Source: Leptothoe spongobia TAU-MAC 1115 (GTDB taxonomy: Bacteria; Cyanobacteriota; Cyanobacteriia; Phormidesmidales; Phormidesmidaceae). From it: a stretch of 64,000 nt of DNA. The notes beneath the pieces are model-generated. The model was not told where the DNA came from, did not search any database, and worked only from the letters and a program-made list of their open reading frames with translations. A program made the translations under genes and the position numbers. Positions 25,045-35,150 of this stretch are shown here, piece after piece. The DNA is taken from the NCBI RefSeq assembly GCF_018739885.1, contig NZ_JADOES010000007.1, forward strand, positions 62,001 to 126,000, in the 5' to 3' direction. Position 1 is the first letter of the stretch, and the number at the start of each line of letters is the position of its first letter.

Positions 25045-28026
25045 GTCCCAACATCCTCCAAACCCTCTCAGGGATTGAAACATTTTTAAGCTTATTTTTA
25101 GCATGATATTAGCGTTGTCCCAACATCCTCCAAACCCTCTCAGGGATTGAAACGTCCCCGGCTGCGATGATAACGCCGTCGTCCGTAACGTCCCAACATC
25201 CTCCAAACCCTCTCAGGGATTGAAACTAGGGGGTGAGCCAGTTTATTAAACCGGGTTTGATTGGCGTCCCAACATCCTCCAAACCCTCTCAGGGATTGAA
25301 ACAGGCTGAGGGGGGTTTCAGTGTCCAACGGTAATCGTCCCAACATCCTCCAAACCCTCTCAGGGATTGAAACAGGTCGAGCTTGAACGGGTCTAGTTCG
25401 GTTGTAAGTCCCAACATCCTCCAAACCCTCTCAGGGATTGAAACTCTTAGCCCGCCACTTTGCCAGCTCATCAGTGGGCGTCCCAACATCCTCCAAACCC
25501 TCTCAGGGATTGAAACAGGCTTAAAACGAATTAACCCGCCGCGTTCAGCAAGTCCCAACATCCTCCAAACCCTCTCAGGGATTGAAACATGAACGTGATT
25601 CGCCCGAACAAGGGAAACAACAGGTCCCAACATCCTCCAAACCCTCTCAGGGATTGAAACTTTGCCCTTGGCTACAGTGGCGTTATTGGTTTTTTGTCCC
25701 AACATCCTCCAAACCCTCTCAGGGATTGAAACTGTTGTTGATGTAGTTGACATAATCTCTGATATGGTCCCAACATCCTCCAAACCCTCTCAGGGATTGA
25801 AACATTTTGAAAGGGGACGGGATAGACGAACCCCCCGGTCCCAACATCCTCCAAACCCTCTCAGGGATTGAAACTAATTCTTTTCCGAGTGCTCCAGCTC
25901 TCCATAGGGTCCCAACATCCTCCAAACCCTCTCAGGGATTGAAACTTTGAGTGTTGATGATGTCAATATTGATAAACGCGTCCCAACATCCTCCAAACCC
26001 TCTCAGGGATTGAAACCAGCGCTTGACCATTCCAGACGCCTTAACCCGGTGTCCCAACATCCTCCAAACCCTCTCAGGGATTGAAACTAAGCTGCCCCCA
26101 CCCAGGCGATTAGAAAGATTACGTCCCAACATCCTCCAAACCCTCTCAGGGATTGAAACACTGGCCTATGCGAATAAACTGATCTTTTGCTTCGTCCCAA
26201 CATCCTCCAAACCCTCTCAGGGATTGAAACCGGATACGTATTTGGCGGGGATATTGACGCCGTTATAAGGTCCCAACATCCTCCAAACCCTCTCAGGGAT
26301 TGAAACCCGGTGGGACATTCCTGGTTGGTGAAGCGCCTGGGGTCCCAACATCCTCCAAACCCTCTCAGGGATTGAAACAAGTCTGAAAATCCTTGGTATT
26401 ACGAACAATCAAGTCCCAACATCCTCCAAACCCTCTCAGGGATTGAAACGCGAAAGGAGTGACACCCCCCCCATGAACATAATCGGTCCCAACATCCTCC
26501 AAACCCTCTCAGGGATTGAAACAACAATTGCTCTAATGTTCCGATCATGGGGACGAGTCCCAACATCCTCCAAACCCTCTCAGGGATTGAAACATAGAAG
26601 GCGTAGGTTTAGAAATCAGTGCAATTAGGGCGTCCCAACATCCTCCAAACCCTCTCAGGGATTGAAACCAACTTGTAAGACTTTATGCAAAAGCTATAAA
26701 GCTAAGAAGGTCCCAACATCCTCCAAACCCTCTCAGGGATTGAAACGAAAAAGGAGCTACAGCCATGGAGCTGGGCTTTCAGTCCCAACATCCTCCAAAC
26801 CCTCTCAGGGATTGAAACTAGAGGTCATCAGCTAGGGTCTGGCCCTAGTTGTGGTCCCAACATCCTCCAAACCCTCTCAGGGATTGAAACGCCATACCGC
26901 GTTTTGTATGGGTTTGGGCACCATGTCCCAACATCCTCCAAACCCTCTCAGGGATTGAAACCACTTGCCATATTTCAGCGCTGACGGGCCACCGGGTCCC
27001 AACATCCTCCAAACCCTCTCAGGGATTGAAACCCATTACAGGCCATTGTCTGGAACGGGAACCAGGCAGTCCCAACATCCTCCAAACCCTCTCAGGGATT
27101 GAAACCAAGCGTTGCCGTTGCCGTTGCCGTTGTTGCTGTGGTCCCAACATCCTCCAAACCCTCTCAGGGATTGAAACGTAATCTTAATTCTCCAAGCAAG
27201 TTGATTATTGAGTCCCAACATCCTCCAAACCCTCTCAGGGATTGAAACCATCAGAGCCCCGCATAAAAACCATCGACCTATCGTCCCAACATCCTCCAAA
27301 CCCTCTCAGGGATTGAAACAGGATTTTCACATTTTGTCCATCGACTCATATTCGTCCCAACATCCTCCAAACCCTCTCAGGGATTGAAACCAGTCGGCTC
27401 TCGCCTAAAGTCAGCCACTACGCTAGTCCCAACATCCTCCAAACCCTCTCAGGGATTGAAACAGATTGTTGTTGCTATCTGCCAGTTAAGCGACTTGGTC
27501 CCAACATCCTCCAAACCCTCTCAGGGATTGAAACGCTCCAACTGGCTCTGGCAAGTCGGTCTTGTTGGGTCCCAACATCCTCCAAACCCTCTCAGGGATT
27601 GAAACAGGAGCCAATGGAGTAGGAGAGTCGACTTTATTGGTCCCAACATCCTCCAAACCCTCTCAGGGATTGAAACAAGGTAGATAGCCGTAAGCTAGCA
27701 ACGTTAGAGAGGTCCCAACATCCTCCAAACCCTCTCAGGGATTGAAACACCATCGAAATACCAATAGCTAAATTTCTTTCGCAGTCCCAACATCCTCCAA
27801 ACCCTCTCAGGGATTGAAACATCTAGAAAGTTTTGAGTATCTTGCAATATTTCTAGTCCCAACATCCTCCAAACCCTCTCAGGGATTGAAACTCAGTATC
27901 GGTCCAATCCCCCTGCATGCCCCAACACCCTCCAAACCCTCTCAGGGATTGAAACCGATGTGGGTAATGAGTCTGAATCCATGAGCTGAATCCCAACACC
28001 CTCTAAACCCTCTCAGGGATCGATTA
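25045..28026 (+). CRISPR. CRISPR array, 42 repeats of 37 bp, 41 spacers
   Basis: The repeat is 37 bp, beginning GTCCCAACATCC and ending CTCAGGGATTGAAAC. CCCT and AGGG can pair around CTCA, giving the Cas6 hairpin and the handle GGGATTGAAAC. Forty repeats appear identical by eye. Repeat 41 (27919) has two changes, and repeat 42 (27990) has several plus a degraded 3' end, so the old end is on the right and growth is at the cas2 side. Spacers are mostly 34-37 bp, with extremes near 39 and 41. No spacer is obviously duplicated. The spacer at 27106-27140 is low-complexity (GTTGCC/GCCGTT repeats). Confidence 0.98.
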
Positions 28027-28179
28027 ACATTGGCCTATAAAAAATGAGTTTATTCCCCTAATAAGCAATAAACTTGATTACTGGCTGAGCTCGTACCCTC
28101 TAAAACATGACGCCTCCTAATGGACTAACCTGATGCTGCCCTTAACCAGGCGTCTGGTCTGTGTTTTAAATGAGACACA

Positions 28180-29271
28180 TTAGGCAGCTACCATGACCGG
28201 AAAAGTCTCTTGTACCGCTGGATGAACAATCTTGCCATCGGTAACATTCAATCCCTGGGCCAGAGCCGCATCTTTTACAAAAGCGTCTTGCCCATGGTCA
28301 GCTAGTTTGAGAACATAGGGTAAAGTGCTGTTATTCAATGCCTGGGTTGCTGTCCAAGGGGTGGCTCCTGGCATGTTGGGGACACCAAAGTGAACCACAC
28401 CTGATTCAACATAAGTAGGCTGGGTGTGGGATGTGGGGCGCAAGGTTTCAATGCAGCCACCCTGATCAACAGCAACATCAATGATGACTGAACCAGGACG
28501 CATTTTTGTAACCAGGGCTTGGTTGACCAATGTGGGTGCTTTGCGACCTGGTATAAGTACAGCTCCAATCAGTAAATCAGCATCGGGAACAACCCGCTCA
28601 ATTTGAGTCGATGTACTGTAAAGCAATTCCACACGCGAGCCGAAGAGGGTTTCCAGGTAAGCCAGACGATCCACATTAATGTCTAAAATCTGCACCTGGG
28701 CTCCCATGCCTACGGCAATCCGTGCAGCTTCTGTGCCAACAATGCCGCCGCCCAAAATCACCACACGCCCCGGCTGTACACCGGGAACACCACCAAGCAA
28801 GACGCCTCGACCACCCTGTTGTTTTTCTAGATAGCGGGCACCAAACTGTACAGCTAACCGACCGGCAATGATGCTCATGGGGGTGAGCAGGGGAAGTTTC
28901 CCATCGGTCGTCATGACGGTTTCGTATGAGATCGCACTCCCCCTACTCGTTACCAATGCCTCCGTTAACTGGGGTTCTGCCGCCAAATGCAAGTAGGTAA
29001 ACAGCAGCAAATCATCGCGAAAGTATGGATATTCAGAAGGCTGAGGTTCTTTAACCTTGACTACCATATCCTGGGACCATGGCATGGCCGGATCCAACAC
29101 CAGCGTTGCTCCAGCCGCCGCATAATCTGCATTAGAAAAGCCAGCCCCACGACCCGCATTTTCCTGAACAACAACCTGATGGCCCCTTTGACACAGTGCC
29201 TGGACACTGGCGGGCGTTAATCCAACGCGAAATTCTTGATCTTTGATCTCTTTGGGCAGTCCAATTCTCAT
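28180..29271 (-). CDS. ald: Alanine dehydrogenase
   Basis: 363 residues. MRIGLPKEIKDQEFRVGLTP is the family start with Arg15. VVKVKEP holds the catalytic Lys74, FTYLHLAAEP the His95, and GVPGVQPGRVVILGGGIVG the NAD-binding glycine loop. It ends with the usual …DGKIVHPAVQETFP. It converts L-alanine to pyruvate plus ammonium, reversibly, with NAD. It is divergent from the SDR/exporter/aminotransferase genes. In that context it would regenerate pyruvate for the taurine:pyruvate aminotransferase and release ammonium. Confidence 0.93.
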   Translation of the reverse strand: MRIGLPKEIKDQEFRVGLTPASVQALCQRGHQVVVQENAGRGAGFSNADYAAAGATLVLDPAMPWSQDMVVKVKEPQPSEYPYFRDDLLLFTYLHLAAEPQLTEALVTSRGSAISYETVMTTDGKLPLLTPMSIIAGRLAVQFGARYLEKQQGGRGVLLGGVPGVQPGRVVILGGGIVGTEAARIAVGMGAQVQILDINVDRLAYLETLFGSRVELLYSTSTQIERVVPDADLLIGAVLIPGRKAPTLVNQALVTKMRPGSVIIDVAVDQGGCIETLRPTSHTQPTYVESGVVHFGVPNMPGATPWTATQALNNSTLPYVLKLADHGQDAFVKDAALAQGLNVTDGKIVHPAVQETFPVMVAA

Positions 29272-30093
29272 GACAAATTAACCTCCTATTGGTTAAGGAC
29301 GTATCTTATTTCTGTTGTCGAAATACTTCCTGAGATGTGAGGTGGAGATGTGGGGAAAGCCACCTGTTCTCATCAAAAGCTATGACTTGAACGTTAACAC
29401 TAATTTTGAAGATTAATCAATAGAATTTGTAGTCTATTGATAACAAATGGTGAAAATATTGGGATACCCGCGTAAGCCGGGAAATATCAATAAGTAGATT
29501 ATGATACAAACATTGCAACTATTTATTGCTAATATTGCAGTATTGAAGACTCGCTGCATAGGCCTTGAAAGATGTTGGTGCTATCTATCTACTTTTCATC
29601 TCTAAGCCCATGTCATGAACCCTCCAACTTAAATACCAAGGAGGGGCGGCTTCATAAGCACTTGCTCAAATGGAATGGTGTGGGTTCTCCTTACGCCGTC
29701 GTGCTTGTGTAAGCCTACATGATGGCCTCGACTATCCTTAAGTTGCGGAGCCTGGTCAGAATTATGCTGGCCGATTAGGGAGCTACTGCTCTTAAGACAA
29801 AGTAGTATATGTACGATGCTCACCGTGAAATTTTTGGGTGGCTCTGACATAGCGCTAAATCTGTAGGTTTGACTAGAGTCGATGCTGTGCCGACGTCAGC
29901 ATCCTAAAGTTTTTTTGTTTTCATTTGCTGATATTTCTGAGTGTTTCTAGGTGATTCATCTAGAGCTTAAACGTGTTAATGCCAAAATGTGGGGTGGCGT
30001 GAGACGGTTAGGTCTAGATGATGCCGGGCGGGGAAATGTTTGGCATTCTGAACAGATATAGGCTTACTACAACATCAGGAGTGATTCTTTGCT
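29272..30093. other. Long intergenic region without a supported gene
   Basis: About 820 bp. A 73-codon frame at 29629-29850 (minus) has no recognisable features and no ribosome site. TAAGCCGGGAAAT at 29472-29484 matches the terminal repeat of the MITE at 48900-49040, so an element remnant may be present. The region must hold the divergent promoters of ald and the SDR gene. Confidence 0.5.
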
Positions 30094-30873
30094 ATGGCCC
30101 TATCTTTAAATAATCAGTGCGTGCTCATTACGGGCGCTAGCAGTGGCATTGGTCAATCCTGTGCCCGACTTCTTGCCCAGGCAGGGGCTCGGCTGATCCT
30201 GGCTGCTCGTCGCAAGGAAAAACTGAAAACATTATCAGATGAACTGCAGGAAAAATATCAAACCCAGACACTCCTCTTGTGTGTAGATGTACAAGAGCGT
30301 CAGACCGTGACAACAGCCCTTGAAGGCTTACCTGCAGCCTGGAAATCAATTGATGTGTTGATTAACAATGCAGGGCTGAGTCGAGGCTTGGAAAAACAGT
30401 ACGAATCTCCTGTCCAAGATTGGGAGGAAATGATTGACACCAATATGAAAGGATTGCTGTACGTTACCCGTGCCGTTGTGCCAGGAATGGTGGCGCGCGG
30501 GCGCGGGCATGTGGTCAACATTGGCTCGATTGCAGCCAGGCAAACGTATACGGGGGGCAGTGTTTACTGTGCCACTAAGGCAGCGGTAAAGTCCTTGTCT
30601 GAGGGATTAAAAATTGATCTATTGGGGACTCCTGTACGGGTAACCAACATCGAACCAGGGTTAGTAGAAACAGAGTTTAGCAATGTGCGATTTCGGGGTG
30701 ATGACCACAGGGCCAACTCGGTTTATACCGGCATGACGCCCCTTACCCCAGATGATATTGCTGACACCATTGTGTTTGCAGTGACTCGTCCTGCCCACGT
30801 CAATATCAGCGAAATTTTTGTTATGCCCACCGATCAATCGTCGGTTACCCATGTCCACAGGAGAACGGTCTGA
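30094..30873 (+). CDS. SDR oxidoreductase, putative sulfoacetaldehyde reductase (IsfD-like)
   Basis: 259 residues, classical short-chain dehydrogenase. NAD(P) loop TGASSGIG (14-21), NNAG (91-94), catalytic Ser145, Tyr158 (YCATK) and Lys162. Arg39-Arg40 after the second strand favours NADPH. It is closest in feel to the YdfG/serine-dehydrogenase group, to which sulfoacetaldehyde reductase IsfD of taurine-nitrogen users also belongs. The next gene, a TauE/SafE exporter, starts 2 nt after the stop, and an aminotransferase follows. The family call is secure; the substrate is inferred from neighbours. Confidence 0.8.
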   Translation: MALSLNNQCVLITGASSGIGQSCARLLAQAGARLILAARRKEKLKTLSDELQEKYQTQTLLLCVDVQERQTVTTALEGLPAAWKSIDVLINNAGLSRGLEKQYESPVQDWEEMIDTNMKGLLYVTRAVVPGMVARGRGHVVNIGSIAARQTYTGGSVYCATKAAVKSLSEGLKIDLLGTPVRVTNIEPGLVETEFSNVRFRGDDHRANSVYTGMTPLTPDDIADTIVFAVTRPAHVNISEIFVMPTDQSSVTHVHRRTV

Positions 30874-30875
30874 CA

Positions 30876-31598
30876 ATGGAATTGCTCATTGTCATCACTA
30901 CGTTTGTAGCCGCCTTTGTCCAGGGGGTGTCAGGCTTTGGTTTTGCCCTGGTGGCGATGCCAATTTTGTCTGGTTTAACCAGTATCCAAACCGCAGCTCC
31001 CCTGGTGGCCCTGACGACGTTAACCAATAACCTCCTCCTATGTATTTACTACCGTCAATCCTTCGACCAAAATGTTGTCAAAAATTTGTTACTGGGATCA
31101 GTATTAGGGATTCCCATAGGTTTTCTAGCCTTAAATTATCTGCCTACAGCGTTGATGTTAATCGCATTAGGCATCCTCATCGTCACCTACTCTCTGTATT
31201 CATTAGTCAGTCCAGTTGTGCCAGTTTTGAAGTCTAGGCTGTGGGCCTACGGTGCTGGCTTCTCATCAGGCATTTTGCTGGGTTGTTTTAACCTGCCGGG
31301 ACCCCCCATTATTCTCTATGGCAGTAGTCAACGGTGGTCTCAGGAACGATTTAAGGGTAATCTCAGCAGTTTTTTCTGGATAAGTGTCGCCATTGTTGTT
31401 GTGGGACATGGGTTACAACAACGCATCTCAGCAGATATTATTCGACAGTTTTTAATAGCTGTCCCTAGTTTAATGCTGGGATTATGCCTTGGTGTTGCTC
31501 TAGCAAAGCAGTTTAATCCTAATGTTTTTCGAAAAATTGTCACCATTTTATTGTCGATAATTGGAGTACGGCTGATTATTTCTGGATTTTACTTATAA
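30876..31598 (+). CDS. TauE/SafE-family exporter, putative isethionate exporter (IsfE-like)
   Basis: 240 residues with about eight hydrophobic segments and two related halves. The N-terminal FVQGVSGFGFALVAMPIL and the mid-protein GFSSGILLGCFNLPGPPIILYG are the paired family signatures (PF01925). These proteins export sulfite, sulfonates and related anions. It lies 2 nt after the SDR gene, as IsfE follows IsfD in bacteria that take nitrogen from taurine and expel isethionate. The substrate is inferred from context. Confidence 0.82.
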   Translation: MELLIVITTFVAAFVQGVSGFGFALVAMPILSGLTSIQTAAPLVALTTLTNNLLLCIYYRQSFDQNVVKNLLLGSVLGIPIGFLALNYLPTALMLIALGILIVTYSLYSLVSPVVPVLKSRLWAYGAGFSSGILLGCFNLPGPPIILYGSSQRWSQERFKGNLSSFFWISVAIVVVGHGLQQRISADIIRQFLIAVPSLMLGLCLGVALAKQFNPNVFRKIVTILLSIIGVRLIISGFYL

Positions 31599-31626
31599 CT
31601 AGAAAACTATTTTTAGAAAGGATAGC

Positions 31627-31672
31627 AATGCCCTTTGAGATGGGCTTAAGAGCATGCTGCCTGATTTTTTTG
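31627..31672 (+). terminator. Possible terminator after the exporter gene
   Basis: A weak hairpin (GCCC/GGGC and GCATGC elements) is followed by CTGATTTTTTTG. The remaining gap to 31950 holds no gene I can support and should contain the aminotransferase promoter. Confidence 0.35.
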
Positions 31673-31950
31673 CGTCATAAATGTTAACACTTTCAAGGCA
31701 TGGTTTTACTGACTTAAGATCAGCTTTTCTAGGTAAGAATCTTTTGTTAGATCGTGTGTAAATATACAGAAGAGAGCTTTTGATTGCTTTTATTGTATAG
31801 AACAACATTTGTAGGAATTTGCTTCACGATAAAAGTGCTCTGCGTCCAGATTAAAGTCCAGGGTGTTCTATAGGAAAACTACTGTTCAGGATGCAGGCAA
31901 AATTTCATTAGCTCTTTAGAAATGTTCTGTCACTTTAGGGACTGTTTTTA

Positions 31951-33342
31951 ATGTTTGCTAGTTTGAGTCCAGAAAAGACTGATTTATCCAAAATGGATGC
32001 CGCATCCCTTTGGCATTCTCTGGTACAGCACAAGCCGTTTTCTCAAAAACCACCCAAGTGTATGGCCCGTGGGGTGGGCTGTCATGTGACAGATACAGAG
32101 GGAGTTGAATACTTCGACGGTGTTTCCGGATTGTGGTGTGTGAATGTAGGCTATGGTCGTCAAGAGCTGGCGGAAGTGGCCTATGGACAGATGGTGGATC
32201 TGGCGTATTTTCCGCTCACCTCCATGGGCCATGAGCCCGGCATCCGTCTGGCCCACAAGCTACTGGAACTGCTGGGCTATGAGGGGAAGGTGTTCTTTTC
32301 CACGAGTGGTTCAGAAGCCAATGAAACGGCTTTTAAGATTGCCCGCCAGTACCATGCCCAGACAGCGACCGCTGGCTCTGGTCCGCGCTATAAAATTATC
32401 TCTCGCTATCGTGGCTACCATGGCCATACCATGGGGGCTTTAAGTGCGACGGCTCAGGCTGAACGTAAGCTGAAGTATGAGCCATTAGTGCCTGGTTTTC
32501 TCCATGTGAGTCCTCCCTACTACTACCGATTTGGCGATGGGCAGCCAGAAGATGTGTACAATGCGGCCTGTTTGCGAGAGTTGGAGCAGACGATTCGCTA
32601 CGAAGGGGCTGAATCTGTTGCAGCGGTCATTGTGGAGCCGATTATCTCGGGTGGTGGAGTGATCCCGCCAACGGAGGGATACTTGCGTGGAGTGCGGGAG
32701 ATTTGCGATCGCACCGGCATCTTGCTGATCTACGACGAAGTGGTAAATGGCTTTGGCCGCACCGGCAAAATGTTTGGCTATCAACACTGGGGTGTGGAAC
32801 CCGACATCATTAATTTTGCCAAGGGCCTAACCAGCGGCTATATGCCCCTATCCGCCACGGTGGTCAAACAACATGTCTTTGCAGCCTTTTTGGATGAGCC
32901 GGGTACCGACAGCCATTTTCGCCACATTACCACCTACGGCGGTAGTCCCGTTTGTACAGCGGTTGGCTTAAGAAGCATCGAAATTCTAGAAAGAGAAAAC
33001 CTGTGTGAGCGAGCGGCTGAAATGGGCGAGTATCTCCTGGATAAGTTGCAACAGCGACTGTTGGATCATCCCAACGTGGGAGATATTAGAGGTCAGGGGC
33101 TGTTGCTGGGTATCGAACTGGTGAAAGACAAGGCCAGTAAGACACCGTTAGAGAGCGATATTGTTGCCTCAGTCCCCCGCTACTGCATGGATAAACAGAT
33201 CATCATTGGTCGCAATACCAATACGATTCCTGGATTTACAAATGTATTGATTATGGCCCCACCATTGGTAATCAGCCGAGAAGAAGCTGACCAATTAGCC
33301 GATACCGTCTGCGAGGCTGTTTTCGCTATGCCGAGTTCCTGA
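31951..33342 (+). CDS. Class III aminotransferase, putative taurine:pyruvate aminotransferase (Tpa-like)
   Basis: 463 residues. GVSGLWCVNVGYGRQELAEV, STSGSEANETAFKIARQYHAQ, ISRYRGYHGHTMGALSATAQ and KYEPLVPGFLHV closely follow the pattern I know for taurine:pyruvate aminotransferases. PLP residues: YDEVVNGFGRTG (Asp) and the Schiff-base Lys291 in NFAKGLTSGYMPLS. Taurine plus pyruvate would give sulfoacetaldehyde plus alanine. Neighbours supply an aldehyde reductase, an anion exporter and alanine dehydrogenase, which makes a coherent pathway. The alternatives are a beta-alanine or other omega-amino acid:pyruvate transaminase. Confidence 0.78.
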   Translation: MFASLSPEKTDLSKMDAASLWHSLVQHKPFSQKPPKCMARGVGCHVTDTEGVEYFDGVSGLWCVNVGYGRQELAEVAYGQMVDLAYFPLTSMGHEPGIRLAHKLLELLGYEGKVFFSTSGSEANETAFKIARQYHAQTATAGSGPRYKIISRYRGYHGHTMGALSATAQAERKLKYEPLVPGFLHVSPPYYYRFGDGQPEDVYNAACLRELEQTIRYEGAESVAAVIVEPIISGGGVIPPTEGYLRGVREICDRTGILLIYDEVVNGFGRTGKMFGYQHWGVEPDIINFAKGLTSGYMPLSATVVKQHVFAAFLDEPGTDSHFRHITTYGGSPVCTAVGLRSIEILERENLCERAAEMGEYLLDKLQQRLLDHPNVGDIRGQGLLLGIELVKDKASKTPLESDIVASVPRYCMDKQIIIGRNTNTIPGFTNVLIMAPPLVISREEADQLADTVCEAVFAMPSS

Positions 33343-33403
33343 AGTTGTCAAAGATTGGAAAGACGTCTCTAAAAAACAAGGCTTTTATCAGGTTTTCAAT
33401 TAG

Positions 33404-33494
33404 ATCCCCTCCTGGGAGGGGTGCCTGAAAGGCGGGGTGGGTTGACCGCTAGCGCTAACGGCCAACCCACCCCGTTGCCCCTCCTAGGAGGGGA
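33404..33494. repeat. Long imperfect inverted repeat (MITE/REP-like)
   Basis: CCCCTCCTGGGAGGGG at the left and CCCCTCCTAGGAGGGG at the right flank an inner pair GGCGGGGTGGGTTG / CAACCCACCCCG around GACCGCTAGCGCTAACGG. The whole ~90 bp can fold into one long hairpin. Similar elements are common in cyanobacterial intergenic DNA. Confidence 0.7.
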
Positions 33495-33564
33495 GAAAGT
33501 ATTGTACTTCGCATTAAGTATTGCATTGAAATTCTGATATCTCTCTCATTTGGAGTCAATACCC

Positions 33565-35145
33565 ATGAAACAACTGCTATCGAGGAAAACCTCGCTGTTC
33601 AGGTTGAAACATTATCTCTACGGCCTTGCCTTTTTACTTATTTTTCTGCCCCGAGTGGCGTTTGCCCAAGACGATGCTGCTCCTGCTGGATTCTTGGGCT
33701 CCATTGAGGCCGGGGTTCAAGGTATCGTTGATATCCTCAACCTTATCTTTTACTTCAAGGTTGGCGGCGAAAATGGCATGCCATTTATCGTACTTTGGTT
33801 GGTGATTGGTGCGGTTTTCTTTACCTTTCGGCTTAAGTTTATCAACATTCGCGCATTTAAGCATGCCATTGATGTGGTACGCGGCAAATACGATAGTGAA
33901 GAAGACGAAGGCGATGTTTCTCACTTTCAGGCACTGGCGGCGGCGCTGTCTGGCACCGTGGGGATTGGTAATATTGCTGGAGTTGCGATCGCAATTCGTC
34001 TCGGCGGTCCTGGAGCCGCATTTTGGATGACCATGGCAGGGTTCCTGGGCATGTCCAGCAAATTTGCCGAATGTACCCTCGGTCAAAAGTATCGTGTGAT
34101 TAAGCCAGACGGGACTGTAGGGGGTGGTCCCATGTATTATCTTTCCCGTGGGCTTTCGGCCATGGGCATGGCCCCGGTAGGTAAAGCTTTGGCCGTGATT
34201 TTTGCTGTCATGTGCGCCATTGGCAGTTTAGGCATTGGCAACATGTTCCAGGCAAACCAGGCATTTGCTGCTGTTTCCAATGTGTTGCCATTTCTCACTA
34301 GCCTAAGCTGGTTGTTCGGCATTATCTTAGCGCTGATCGTTGGGTTGGTCATTCTGGGTGGAATTGAACGAATTGGCGCGGTGGCCGGTGTGCTAGTACC
34401 GGTTATGGCAGTGATCTACGCCTTAGCCTGTTTCTGGGTGATGTTGGTAAAACTGCCCGAGGTTCCTGGTGCCATCAGTACCATTATTACCACTGCCTTT
34501 AGCCCAGAAGCATTGGCCGGTGGCGCTATTGGTGCCCTGGTGATTGGATTTCAACGGGCGGCATTCTCCAATGAAGCCGGGTTAGGATCAGCCGCCATTG
34601 CTCACTCTGCCGCTAAAACAGATGAACCGGTTCGAGAAGGGATTGTCGCTTTGTTAGAACCCTTCATTGACACCATGTTCATTTGTAATCTCACGGCCAT
34701 AGTGATTGTGCTCACCGGGGTTTATGCCGACCCGACAGCTACCGACCTCAATGGAGCCCAGCTATCGGCAGCCTCTTTTGAAACCGTGATTAGTTGGTTC
34801 CCCTATGTGATTGCAGTCGCCGGATTTTTGTTTGCACTATCAACGATGATTTCCTGGAGTTATTATGGGCAACAATCCTGGGCCTTTCTCTTTGGTGAGA
34901 GTACCACAAATATCTACAAGGGTATTTTTCTATTCTGTGTCTTTGTAGGGGCAGTAGTTAACCTGGGACCTGTCCTTGAGTTCAGTGACATTATGGCCCT
35001 GGCCATGTCATTACCAAATCTGTTGGGCTGCTTTTTGATGTCAGGGCTGATTGCTAGAGAATTAACAAGCTACATGGATCGGCTGAAGTCAGGAGAAATG
35101 CTACCAGAACCTCAGGTTGCTCAAGAAACTGTATTGCGGAGATAA
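33565..35145 (+). CDS. Alanine/sodium-type symporter (AGCS family)
   Basis: About 526 residues from ATG 33565, with GGAG upstream; a TTG five codons earlier is possible. A first hydrophobic segment ends FAQDDAAPA and resembles a signal. The AGCS core follows with ALAAALSGTVGIGNIAGVA, GGPGAAFWMTMAGFLGMSSK, GGGPMYYLSRGL and RAAFSNEAGLGSAAIAHSAA, all conserved. About ten membrane helices. The family imports alanine or glycine with Na+. Next to the Tpa-like enzyme it may import taurine or alanine, which is inference. The universal stress protein gene starts 5 nt after its stop. Confidence 0.9.
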   Translation: MKQLLSRKTSLFRLKHYLYGLAFLLIFLPRVAFAQDDAAPAGFLGSIEAGVQGIVDILNLIFYFKVGGENGMPFIVLWLVIGAVFFTFRLKFINIRAFKHAIDVVRGKYDSEEDEGDVSHFQALAAALSGTVGIGNIAGVAIAIRLGGPGAAFWMTMAGFLGMSSKFAECTLGQKYRVIKPDGTVGGGPMYYLSRGLSAMGMAPVGKALAVIFAVMCAIGSLGIGNMFQANQAFAAVSNVLPFLTSLSWLFGIILALIVGLVILGGIERIGAVAGVLVPVMAVIYALACFWVMLVKLPEVPGAISTIITTAFSPEALAGGAIGALVIGFQRAAFSNEAGLGSAAIAHSAAKTDEPVREGIVALLEPFIDTMFICNLTAIVIVLTGVYADPTATDLNGAQLSAASFETVISWFPYVIAVAGFLFALSTMISWSYYGQQSWAFLFGESTTNIYKGIFLFCVFVGAVVNLGPVLEFSDIMALAMSLPNLLGCFLMSGLIARELTSYMDRLKSGEMLPEPQVAQETVLRR

Positions 35146-35150
35146 ATGAG

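Noticed and set aside
25140..27822. Many short open frames across the CRISPR array with recurring VSIPERVWRMLG or NILQTLSGIET
   Set aside because: They are translations of the 37-bp repeat, not genes.
29629..29850. A 73-codon minus-strand frame in the ald-SDR gap
   Set aside because: No recognisable domain, weak composition and no ribosome site; could be an old element remnant but cannot be supported.
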